From NCBI GenBank assembly GCA_019096155.1, contig JAHCVI010000002.1, positions 3,968,001-4,032,000 on the forward strand: 64,000 nt of DNA, written 5' to 3'. Below, in pieces: positions 11,701 through 22,898 of the stretch (positions are counted from its first letter, which is position 1; every line of letters begins with the position of its first letter). A model generated the notes under the pieces. It searched no databases. It was not told the DNA's origin and saw nothing but the letters and a program-made list of their open reading frames with translations. The stretch comes from Staphylotrichum longicolle (taxonomy: Eukaryota > Ascomycota > Sordariomycetes > Sordariales > Chaetomiaceae). A program made the position numbers and the translations under genes.

Positions 11701-14700
11701 CCGACGTCTGTGCGATGCCCCTGAAGGGAAAGATCGCTTAAGCTGACAGCGCTAGTTGGGGGGTTTGTTCGCCGTGTTTGCACGTGAAGGGGAGAAGAGC
11801 TCAGGATGCTCATCGGACCTTATCCTCTTTTCGCTGCATGGGCGCCACTAGGGCGATCTGAGACAGTCCCAGGCCAGCGTCATGGGGCACTTTAGGACAG
11901 GGGTGCCTGCGAGCCTGGTCCTTGTTGGTCTCCTTCCTCCTTTTGGTGGGGTATGCTCCAGGTCAGGGGATGGGAGACCTGCCGACCAATGGGGGGCCAC
12001 CCATCTCCAGGAGGCCGAAGGGTTTGTGTACCCAGCTGGCGGATCAAGCCTCATGGAAGCTTGGATCGAAGACTTCCATGGCACAGCAGGCTGCCCCGAG
12101 AAGCCCTTGTGGCCGCCAGGAGGTTGATGTTTCACTGTTGAATGCCGGGCTGGAATCCGACCCACGGAGGCATTGAGGATTAAGGTTTCTGGGGTATCCG
12201 TCGTAGGCTGAATCCAGTATCTTTGTCTCGAACAACAGTCTACCCTCAGTGTCCGTTTTGTGCAGCGGTTCAATGGACTGCGCCGCCTGGCCGGGCCGTT
12301 GCGCATGTTCCCCCTTGGGATTGCCGCCCCCGCCTCAAGAAACAACAAAACCCTCACCTGCCAACGTAAGGAACGAAATGACTGACAACGACCCCTTCCT
12401 TCTGCGCGGATTCGGGGATGCATACCCGCCTGCAAACGCCTGCAAGGGCCCAAGTGCTTCTGGACAGCTTGCGCCGCAAACCCGCGTTGCCCAGTCTCCC
12501 AGTCCACAGCACAGCACGACAAGCACTGCTGGGAATGGCTGCCGCTTGTTCGTTCACTTCTCACCGAGTCAGGATCCTGCAAGCCCCCATGCCGTCATAT
12601 CACTGTCACGGTTGCGTTGCTGTGGCTGTCACCAAAAACCTGGGTGAGGGCGACGCCACCGCAGAACCCCCCACGCATCGTCTCACTTGGCCCCCCTTCC
12701 CCCTGAGTCCCCAACGGTGTTGCTTGCTTCTTTGAGAGCCATGTCCCCCGGCTTTGATACTTTACTTGCCTGCTTGGGTAAACAGACAAAGCAACAAAAT
12801 TCACCGAGACCCGACGGTCGAGATTACACATGTCCACACTGGCAGTCCCAATCCCAGCCGAGGGGGGCAAAAACTCCGCAACAGGCTATATCAGAATGTA
12901 TTAAGCACCACACCCCCAAGCCCACAACACCCTTCACGCCCCAACTTGCAGTTGATGGCGAGTGTCTTCCCCCACAGTCACTTCCCACCCCCATTTCCCC
13001 AGTGAACTGTGTTCATACCTAGTGTACAATACAACCGTGACAGGGCAAGGGGCAACGTCAACATCGTACGATGATCCGAACTCACGGCCCAGGGCCAAGA
13101 TCAAAGGCTCGGTTGGCCCCTGCCGAGAACGATGCAACCCCAACCCTTCCTCTGTTCCCACCGCCCAGCATTTGCCAAACACTGAGGAAGAGCGAGGGAG
13201 GATGGGATGGGATGGGATGCACGAGCCAGGAGAACCCGCTTCCGCTCCCACCACGCAACTTTGCTGCTGTGGTAAGGTAGGTTCCGTGTGTAATTGCACG
13301 GACGACGACGGCACGGCACGGGACAACAAAGACAGTTGAGACCGGACGGACTGGAATTGCTAAAGTGCTTGCATTGACTTACCCCTCACCCCAGCGTCCT
13401 GTATCTAGAGCAAAATACAAGTAAAATAAAGAAAAGGGGCAGGGAGGACGGGAAAGACCATAGCGTACATACCTGCGTCCAGAACGTTACCAACAGACAC
13501 AGCAGTCCAAGGCCAGATGCACCAACGGCAGGCACGCCGGCGATACCTTGGGGCGAAGGTGCGTGCTGTACATCACATAGTAACCATCTCATGTGCAAAG
13601 TCATGTGCGCCCTCTCCCGTGCCGTCCGTCCGCCGGGTCGGGGTGCAGAAATCCCCAAACGTAGTTGTGGAGTTTTTTGAAAGGCCCTTCCCGTGTTGAA
13701 GCAACGGCAGCAACGGCAGCAGCAGCAGCAGTACCCAAGCGCTCGCAGACATAACTCCACAGTATGTACAGACATCCCATAGTACGGAAGGTACAGTACA
13801 GTACCTTGTATCATCTCAACCCGCGGTGAGCCTTTTCCGTGCAGAACCTGCTAATGTCTCCTGCGTAGCATCGCGGGGGGGTCGGGAGGGTGAGGTCAAG
13901 AGATCTCGCCTTGCCGCAGAGAAAGTAAAGAGAGGGAAAAATAATGGTGGATGTGGATGGGCTACGACAGTCCAGATTAGCTTCTTCCCAGAGATATTGA
14001 TCAAGGTGCTGTGGTCGGACACATTTGGCGAATCAGAGGGGACTGAAGGGGGTGTGTGAAACGGTTTCCCTTCGGTACCTACCCCGCTGTCGATGGAACA
14101 GCGTCTGTCCCGCGCCAGGAAACGTTCCTGTTGGAGGGTTTGGGGGGGAAACGGTTTCGTTTTGGGCGGGGCTTCTGCCGTGGTCCTGGGATTGGAGTGT
14201 TTCTTTTGTGTTTCTGTTTTTGTTCTGTTTCTTGTTCCTGTTCGTTCTCAATGTCCTCCGTGCCGTGTCGGACGGGGACAGGGAGGAGGTGGTGTCAAGA
14301 AGCACTGCCGGAAAACGCTCCCAAGGGCGGGACTCCGCTTGACGCGTAGGCTGAAAGACATAATCATTAGACCTCAGATCGATCCAGATCCCCTTCGCTC
14401 GTGAGCAATCCACTCGTCAAATTGGAGTGATTTTGAGTGTCGGTGATGGAGACTCGGGTCACAACGGCGAAGGACCCGAGCACAAGGACCCCTGCGCATA
14501 ACGTGTGACTTAAGCTTAAGATCCCTGAGGATCTCGGAGAGATCGCGGCCTCGAGGGAGATCCACAACCGGCTTGGTTGAGGTTGGGTGACCAAAAGGTG
14601 GAACCAGAGCTTCGGTTAGCAGAATGGGTTCTGAAGCAGTCAGAGCTCCAGGAGCTGGGCGATCAGGGGTGTGTCTGCCCCACGATGCCTACGCAGACTG

Positions 14701-17700
14701 GATTCTGCCATGTCTGAGCTTCTGGAGTAAAACTAGGGCATAAAACGAGTAACACTGTGCTGCAGATGGATGTAGCTATGACGGCAGCTCTGTGCATGCA
14801 CGTCGATTGCCCTGCAAGTGATCAGATGCCTCGCATGAACAGTATCCATATTTGAGGAGCCTGGGAGCATTTCAAGTACATACTTGCAATGCAACAAACG
14901 GCTCCACTGCTGATGCACGTTGAACTGATGCACGTTGAAGTCCCGTAGCTCCTGGGAAAGGGCCAGTGACCACCGTCAAGGTATTGGAACTAGGGGCAGT
15001 AGGCCTGTCGTTTTGGAGGCCTGCTGTCCTGCATGCAGGCCGGGTCTAGGAGCTCGCCCTTGGCACTGCTGGACAGCAGCTTGTGATCATCGACGGCAAC
15101 GTGATGGTGTTGCTTCCCAAACCAGCTTGGCCTGTATCACAGTTCCAGCACAGGAGGATGGCTCAGAACAACCGGGAAGCGAAAGTGTTGACCAGGTGTT
15201 CACCGCTAGAAGCTCGGGTACAGCGAGGGGTAGGAAGCTTTGAAAAGAGTGTTGACTGCAGGAAAGGTGGTGGTGACTGCAACCCCAAACTGCCCGAAAC
15301 GGGCCTCGAGGTAACCAGAAGAGACCGCAAAACCCGGGTGAGAGCTGCTGATCACGCTGCAGCATCCATATTGGGATGGGGGCGCTGAAACCCACTGAGA
15401 TCCAGCAGTCCAAGTGCCGGTCCTTGGGCTCTCCAGTGCTGCGGCCTTCCTGTGTGTGATGCGGGCCGTCACCCTGCGCAGAGAAAAGATCAGACGAAAC
15501 GCCAAGCCTTTCTGCAACCCTGGGGCTGGTAAAGGGATAACACGGGCCATCAAGGGCCGTTGTGCTTGACTTTGAGAGACCAGAGCGCGCAGAAGCTATT
15601 GTCATTCAGGAGAGCGGAACCTCTCGGGTTAGGAACGGAGCAGGCTCCGGGAGGATCTCATCTCCTTCATCAGCGCCCGCATCGCGTCGCTTAGATTCTG
15701 GCCATGGGATGCAGCCTCGATGGAGGATGCTCACCGATGGGGTTTTATTAGCGTGCCTCGCCAACCTTGCGCATTGGTGGGGGGTCGCACTGGCCTACCG
15801 GCCTGCTGCCCATCTGAGAAAGTCAGGGTTGTGGCCAAGGCCGTTTGAAGAAAGAAGGCCGATGAGATTTTCTGACGGGCTGTTTCTGGTTGCCCTGCTG
15901 GAAGACACCGGCGTGCTTGTCCTGGACACAACGGCCCCACAGCCGTTTGAAGCCAAGACGGCGCCGGAGGGTTGCCGTTCTGAATCAGCCCACTCCAGCA
16001 TGGCTAACGTGGCTAGGTCAAGGTGGAGCGGGCCTAGTGTGTTGCACGAAATGGCCTTCGGATGCCGTCGGTGTTGTGGCTTTGCAACTGGGAAGGGTCA
16101 TCAAAGTGGAAACGTGAGAGTTCTCCAGTCTGCTGGTTCCGTCCATGCAGTTTTGCTCCCGAGCCGTTGCAGTGAGCAAGTGGTTCGGCGCTGCTTTGCC
16201 AACTGCCCAAGTCTGCACGATCTGGGGAATAAAAAAAGAAATCAGCTGACTGATCTCCGCGAACTGCAAGACAATTTGGGACGCTCACGCCTGCATGCTG
16301 CCAGATCCGAGTCCCAGTTTAATGTCGAGGGGTGCCTTCCACATCCGTCACCATCGAGCGGACGGGAGCCTGACGATCTCAGCGTTGGCACCTTCCAGCT
16401 TGTCTCTCTGCTGGACCCTTTCCGCTCCCTCGAAAGGAGAGCCATGACAGGAAGCTGTTGCCCTGTGGAGTGCTCGAGTAAGAAACACAAAAAGTCTCTC
16501 AACAACGCAGTCCCAGCCATCGGATCTGGGACGCTCTCCTTTTGCTTCCCTTTTGCCACCTCCACCCCGGCGCTGAGCAACAGCGTGGAGCTCAGTTTAT
16601 GCGTGTCAACCGGGGTATCACCGATTTTACAGTACCGCAGCGCAATAGGGTTGGGATGTAATCTGGACAATCTCCGCTGCGGACCTCTGATGCCTACCTA
16701 GGCGGTCGAGAACAGAGCCCAGAGTGTCAAAGAGACGGGAAAGGCATCGACTCCGGGCTTCAACCCAAAGAACGCCTGCGGCCGTCAGTCCAAGCTCACC
16801 CAATGGGTGGCCTCAAAACGAGATCACGAAATCGAAACGTCTGTGCGTGCCGTCCCCCTCGCCGTCAAGCCCCGTCGCCCCGTCTTGTCCCCCCGTGTCC
16901 CACGAGATGCGCATGAGCTGCCGCGCGGACCAGGACGGGACCAAGACGATGTTACTTCTTGGACGGCGTTGAGCAGCTCACGGTTATCGCCATGCCCATC
17001 TCGCGGCGGCAGCTCTGTCAAAAGGCAACGCAGCAGGTTGCAGTGGATAGAGGCGGTCTGGGAGACTGACCTCAATCCGCCGATCACGGCCTCTCTGGCT
17101 CTCGAGCCTCTTGTCGATGCGGGGTCAATGAGAGTTGTTGACACGGGCGACGCAGGGCTGCCAGCCGCAGGCCACCATGCTCCAGCTTTCTGCTGCGATC
17201 GGCAGCCTCCTGGCACCTCCGGTATTCTAGCGAGCACGAGTCGGCATGAAAGCATGAATCGGCACATCATCAGCGCTCTCGGCACGGGCGATCTCCCGGC
17301 TGCTGGATATCACGAAACTGCCCGTGGGCATTGGTCGGCACAGCAGTTTTCGAAAATGCTCTGCCGTTCGAGCTCGGACCTCAGCACTACTTGTGCCTGC
17401 TCATGCTATCCCGCGCTGCCATGCTGGCTGGACGCAACACTGTACTGTCTCAACGCTCTTGCTGTCCTGCCCGCCCTGCGACTGCAGCGAGATGCACCCC
17501 AGCTTCAACCAATGTCTCTTGATTTAGCCAAACGACACCCATTGGCCTGCCAGTCGGGCTTGGTTGCAGCGGTGGTTCATAGCGACCCCCGATATGGACA
17601 GGCGTGGATGCGGCGGAAGCCCCTGCCGTGTTGTGGCCACCCCAGGATCGGCTAGCAGGGATGCTGCACAACGCCTGGCCTTCGCTCAAAGGGGTCTTAG

Positions 17701-18331
17701 CGGTTTCAGTGTGCCTTCTCGTGCAGCTGCTTTCTCGCCCTTCAGTCATGTCACAGCAGTTCCCTCACAACGAGCTATTCCCTTCTTGGGTTGCTCTCCA
17801 TGAGGCCCTGGCCACTCCACAAGGCGTCCCAGACAGAACACGGCCTGCGCCTCTGAGCCCGGAACAATCCCCCACAGCTACCCTGTCTCAAGCGGTACTC
17901 CCCTGTCGCTCTTGGCCTCGACCCCAGAAGGTACCTCCGAGCTCCCCCTTACCAAAGGATGTCAAGCCAGGGGCATCGCCCACCAGCTACGGGCTGCTCC
18001 CTGTCCTGGGAGCGCATGGCTCTTCATGGATCCCCTCTCCCTCGCTTCCCTGTCACACGGGCTTCGCTTCTCGCCCCTGATGGACAGGGCTCTGAATCTT
18101 TGAGGATCCACTTCGGCCCGGCCTGCATGGGGCAGGTTGGAAGGACTCACTCGGCCTTGCATGGCATGCCTCACACTGCTGTGGTATATATCCTCACCAC
18201 CGCCTCTGGCCTATCAGCCGGCTGGCCCGCCCGGGAACCTTAAAACGTTTCCTGGCCCTTATCCGCACCACATCTCCCGGGCTAGTGTGACCATCTACCT
18301 CTTACACAAACCCGACCCTGCGTCTGCCCCA
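8708..18331. other. 9.6 kb gene-poor interval
   Basis: I find no conserved domain, no fungal-looking exon chain, no tRNA and no transposon terminus here on either strand. The interval is not AT-rich, so it does not look like RIP-mutated transposon DNA. Open frames up to 379 codons (15562-16701) and 244 codons (11848-12582, minus) are present but have ordinary shadow-ORF composition. Local features: a CACGTG E-box near 8970, a CAG-rich run near 13700-13730, GT-rich sequence near 14200. Its 3' end is probably the promoter and leader of the Uds1 gene. Long noncoding RNA genes cannot be excluded. Confidence 0.6.
18185..18191 (+). promoter_or_regulatory. TATA-like box upstream of Uds1-domain gene
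   Basis: TATATAT lies 147 nt upstream of the chosen ATG at 18332. This spacing suits a core promoter with a short leader, and it argues against translation from the in-frame ATG at 18137. Inferred from sequence only. Confidence 0.35.
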
Positions 18332-20654
18332 ATGGCTCACATCGCCGATTGCCTACTGGACACGGACCAGGACGACCTCCCCCTCGGCCTTAACAATTAT
18401 ATAGCAAAGGCGCTCTCCCCGCAGGATTCCAATGAGTCGGTATGCAACCACTGTAACTCCCCAGCCCATGATCCGTCTCTTGCCGCTGGCGAAAGCTCAC
18501 CCGCGGTTCCTTTGCAGTTAGGTAGAGCTTCCCCTTCGGGAGACAAGCCCTTTGCCTGGAGGATGCAACAGCCAGAGAGGAAATACCAGCTCTTTCCCAA
18601 GGACAGACAGGCGGCTACTCCATCTGGGAAAGCGCTGGATCCCGAGCAAGCATTTGCCTTGGCCATGAGCCAGAACGGGGAGAGGAGTGAGAAGATGACA
18701 GCGGTGACTGGGTTGAGAATCCGGATCAAGGAGCACAATCTCATCCGCAGGCGGAAAATTAGCGTGCCGGAGCTGGGACCCATGACGACAGTGCAGGAAG
18801 CCGCTATGGACTCTCGTACGTCTCTAGCTACCGAGCTGCTGCTCTCTGTTGATCTGGTGACTGACAACCATCCAGCTACAATCCCAGGACGGCCGCCGGT
18901 TCACGAAAGGTCCATCAGTGCGCCAGGGAACTCCTGGAAACCATATTACCTGGGTGATTGCATGACTTCATCAAGGCTGCACGCACCGGCAGAGAGACCG
19001 GAGCTCAGGCCGGCTGCCAGGAGCGCCGAGGAGCTCCAGCAACCACAAAATGAGCCCCGGCAGCCATTGTCGCCGAAGAACCTCACACCGCTGGTCATTC
19101 CTACTTGCAACTCAGCTGTCCCGCCATTGACGCGACAGATTTCCCTCAGCCGCCTCCGGTCTGGCAGCACACCAAGCGATGCTCCCATCCGCTCGGCCCG
19201 AACAGAGGATTCGCCTCGCGCCAGGACGCCCTTCACTCCGCTTTCCGCCTCGCTAACCACACCGAGATCTGCCGCGACGACAGCCATGACAACCTCGACA
19301 CTGCCAACACCATTGTCCGCTCCAATCGAACACCGAGCTTCCCCCAGGCCATGGGAGAAGCCAACACTTGCTGCTGCCGTCGGCATGCCTAAGGAAACTG
19401 CCTCGGAAGCCTCGACAACACCCAAAACCGAGCTGAGCGACCCGATACAACGCGTTACCCTTGGACACAGGAGGCACCAGTCGGAGTCGGGCAGCATCAT
19501 GGAACGGGGCCGGCCGCGGAAACGATCTGAGACGAGCACGACTACGACTCTGAAGCGTACGGGTTCAAAGAGAAGCAAAAGCTCGGAAAGGCGGGCATTC
19601 GAGCAGTTGCCCAAGGGGTGGAAAGCCAGCGACGCACTGAACGTGCTGAGCCCACAGGAAGTCGCTTCTCTCCAAAAGCAAGCTCTCCAACAAGCGGCTC
19701 GATTCGAGGTTCTCCGACAAGAGGACGTCGATAGCCTCTCAAGGGTGAGTATTCCTCGGTGATATTTCATTGTGACACACTGCTAACTCGGATACTCAGG
19801 AGCTTCGTCAGCTCGACGAGCGAACTGAATATCTCCGCGCCACCTACATCAAGCTTCGGGCGGGAAGGCGAAATCTTCACGCGCGCATCTGCCAGTACCT
19901 CCGGTCCCCGCGCACCGCCAAGTTTAGCCACGAGGCCATGCTCAAGCAGGAGGAAACCGTTGCAGAGCTCGACAGCTCGATCGACGAGTGGGTCAACAAG
20001 CTCGAACGGGCCGAGAACCGACGCACCCGGGTCCGGCAGAAGCTCCTCGAGCATGTCGCCGCAGCCGCCACTCTGGGCGTCTCCGCTGGGAATGTCTTGG
20101 GGGTCAGCGAAAGCTTGCAACTGGCCATTGGGGTGCGGCCGCTCAACGCCACTGATCTCTCCACCCCGCCTCGAAGCCCGGTCAAGACCTCCTTTACCCC
20201 GACACAAACCTCCTCGTCGCCTTCTCCGCACCGAGCCCACGTGCCGTCGACAATTCTCGAGCAACCGTTGTTCGAGGAGGCCGCCTCGATGGACGCTCAG
20301 GACGGTGCAGCTGCAGTCTCTCTCCGTCGGGCCGAGACCATCCGCGTATATGCCGACAACGCTGTGTTTGATCTGCTGGCTGATGTGGAGAACACCATCA
20401 CCAGTATGGGCGGGGGCGACATCTCGATCATGGACGGTTCCGAGCCAATCTCGGATGCCGAACGGAAAAAGTTGTGCCGCACCCGCAGTCACGAGCTTCT
20501 GAGCGGCTCTCCCGCCAGGAAGCCCTTGCCCATCTCCAAGCTCGAGGAGAAGCCATCCTCTTCGTCGTTGTCTTCTGTTGTCACGACTCCACCTGCTGCG
20601 GAGGTTGCCCCTGCGGACCTCTTTCTCACCAGCGCTGTCTTCAAGCCGACATGA
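18332..20654 (+). CDS. Uds1 (up-regulated during septation) domain protein
   Basis: Two exons, 18332-19744 and 19800-20654, joined by a 55 nt intron with GTGAGT donor, CTAAC branch and CAG acceptor, give 755 residues. The Uds1 domain spans the splice junction (about residues 430-530): LSPQEVASLQKQAL, then ELRQLDERTEYLR and RAGRRNLHARI. It is followed by a coiled-coil stretch (VAELDSSIDEWVNKLERAE). The rest is Ser/Pro-rich and probably disordered, with KRTGSKRSKSSERR-type basic patches, as is usual for this family. Homologues are named for septation-linked expression in fission yeast; the biochemical role is unknown. A possible extra in-frame intron (18440-18517, GTATGC..TTTGCAG, 78 nt) would not change the frame and needs RNA evidence. 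The gene lies at the end of the large gene-poor interval. Confidence 0.85.
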
Positions 20655-22030
20655 ACTCCTTATTCATGACCGGCTCGGAGACGTCTTGCCTTTTTTTCAA
20701 TTCTTAATGTCATTGATGACGCTCACGCTCATTTTGATAACTTTACGATGCTACGGCCGACCCCATTACCATCATTTCTAATCGTCTTCATTTCCATTCT
20801 GATACCCGTCCGGTCCTTCATATTAGTTGATTCCTGGTAATCACCAACTTCATTTTCTACTTTCATCGCCATCAACCTTTTATCATCAGCATTGCATCCC
20901 CGTTTGCACTTCAACGTTTTTCTTCACATCTGTATTCTACCTCGCATACCCGCCCGTCAATCCACTCGAGGATTGATTGGGGCTGGCAGGCAAACTTGTC
21001 CTCCATCTTCAAGGGTCGAAAGCTTTCTCGGCTGCTTCTCCTTCTGATGTTGTCACGGCCGGAACCAAATTTAAGTTACTAAGATATCCAAGTGCGCAAA
21101 GGAACAAGGGTGGACAGGATACCAATGATACCAACGACTGGATAAGTCATAACTTTGCTTTATCTTTTCATTTTCTCTTTTTGATGTAATTGTGGCACGG
21201 GCTGGACTGGGTTGCTTGAAAGGAGAGTGACAGCAGTATGGACGCAAAGGGAGTGAGGAGGGGGTGCTGGCAGTACACGTATACCCGCGGTCAAAAGCCT
21301 AGGTGCTTCATGGAGTAGTTGTGGTGTCCTCTTCACTTGGGGTTGATTCGGGGTAGCACTGTCTGTGGAAAGCTCAGATTGCATAATAATACCTGCTTTC
21401 TCATTCAAAATACCTCTGCCCAGTATTTTTTGTGTACGTGAGCTGTGAAACTTCCTTCCTCCACCGACATCCATCTTGCACATACACCACCGTATTCTAC
21501 ACGGCCAGAACAAATCACTCCACCAATATCAAATCCTTATAGGAACCCTACCATGTCGACGCTCCCCACGCCGCAACTGTCTCCTTCGTGGGAAGGGGGG
21601 CGTGTGCTTGGCGGTGTCTCGTCCCGAGTCATATCTGGCCTGACTTGGGGCGGCCTGACTTGCTAATGGGCCTAGCCTAGCTGAACATGGCTCTCTGTCA
21701 CAGTACGAAGACGACAAACAGCGAAAAGAAAAATGGTCAAACGGGGAATAACTCCGCCCCTCTGTCAACCCATCCTAGCCTCTCCCACGCAGGTCTGTAC
21801 AATGTCCCCATCCTGCCCCTGTCTTGAGTGACACCCCTTCCAAGGTTGCCCTAGCCTGCCCTACCACCTTTCCAAGGCCAGCCCTGATTCTGTATGAACT
21901 CACTATCACTTGCGCTGAAGTCACCTAGACTCATCTAAACTCGAAAACTCACCCAACCCCCCCGCTGCCCACGGCGAACCTTCATTCTCCCCCTACATTC
22001 TACGCGGATCATCAGTAAAGGGCAAACGCA

Positions 22031-22096
<66 letters not shown>

Positions 22097-22898
22097 AGAT
22101 GACTACTCTAGACAAAACCAGCCCCCTCCACGCTCGTGACCCGGCTTCGACATTGGAGCGGCCCAGGCCGCAGCGAGGCAGCTTACACAGAGGAGCACAG
22201 ATAAGGCAGGGTCAGGAGGGGGAGGGGGATAGTAGCCTTGTGAAGCTGAGATGGGGGTAGGGGGATGGAGGCCGGGATCAATCAACCATGTAGAGTCGTC
22301 CGGAACTTCTGGAATGCCCACTATAGGGTACAATACAAGGACATGGATCGGCTTCATCTCTAGAACCTTGGAACTTCTGTGGGGGGGTTGTGGGCGGTTG
22401 GTGACATGGAACTTTCAAGTCAGAATAAGGTTTCGGGAGGACCAGCAGACCCAGCAGACGGTATCCGTACAGTATGTGGGACGTACAGTCAAAATCCCCA
22501 GAGGACACATCCGCAGACTCCCCTTACCCCACAGTCCGTGGAATAGGGGCGGATAAACGTTAGCATGCGGGATGGCCTAGATGTCGATCATTTGCGGGTT
22601 GCCCGGGAGACGCGAGTCAAGAATGGGGTGGCTGACGAGAAGAGTGGACGGTCAGGTCATTGTGGCGAGGAAGGATTCACTGTTTCTGGTATGTCACTAT
22701 GTTGAACATCTCGACAGGCATCTCGAGGGTTAACTGTTTCTCTCTGCCAGGATGAGAAGAGGGAAGCACCATGAAATCAGCCGAACGACCATCCCGTTCG
22801 ACAGCATTCGACTGCAATGATACATCACCGTCTGCTAACTCGCCAGCATTCTCATGCCTTCCAAAATACAGCCAAGATCACGCTCCCTTGGCAGATGT
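20655..22898. other. Intergenic between convergent genes
   Basis: 2.2 kb between the Uds1 gene (+) and the unknown gene at 22.9 kb (-), so both 3' UTRs lie here. It is T-rich from 20660 to 20960 and carries a CAAG microsatellite at 22033-22096. No coding sequence is supported. Confidence 0.55.
22033..22096. repeat. (CAAG)16 microsatellite
   Basis: Sixteen uninterrupted copies of the tetranucleotide CAAG (64 nt) lie in the convergent intergenic region. It is perfect along its whole length, which suggests recent expansion, and it is likely length-polymorphic. Confidence 0.97.

Noticed and set aside
11848..12582. 244-codon minus-strand open frame in the gene desert
   Set aside because: No motif, no conserved block, overlapped by equally long frames on the other strand; such frames are expected by chance in GC-rich DNA.
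16807..17655. 282-codon plus-strand open frame
   Set aside because: Irregular composition, overlapping open frames on both strands and no recognisable domain.
8708..18331. RIP-inactivated transposon block
   Set aside because: The interval is not AT-enriched, has no transposase or reverse-transcriptase relics and no terminal repeats that I can see.
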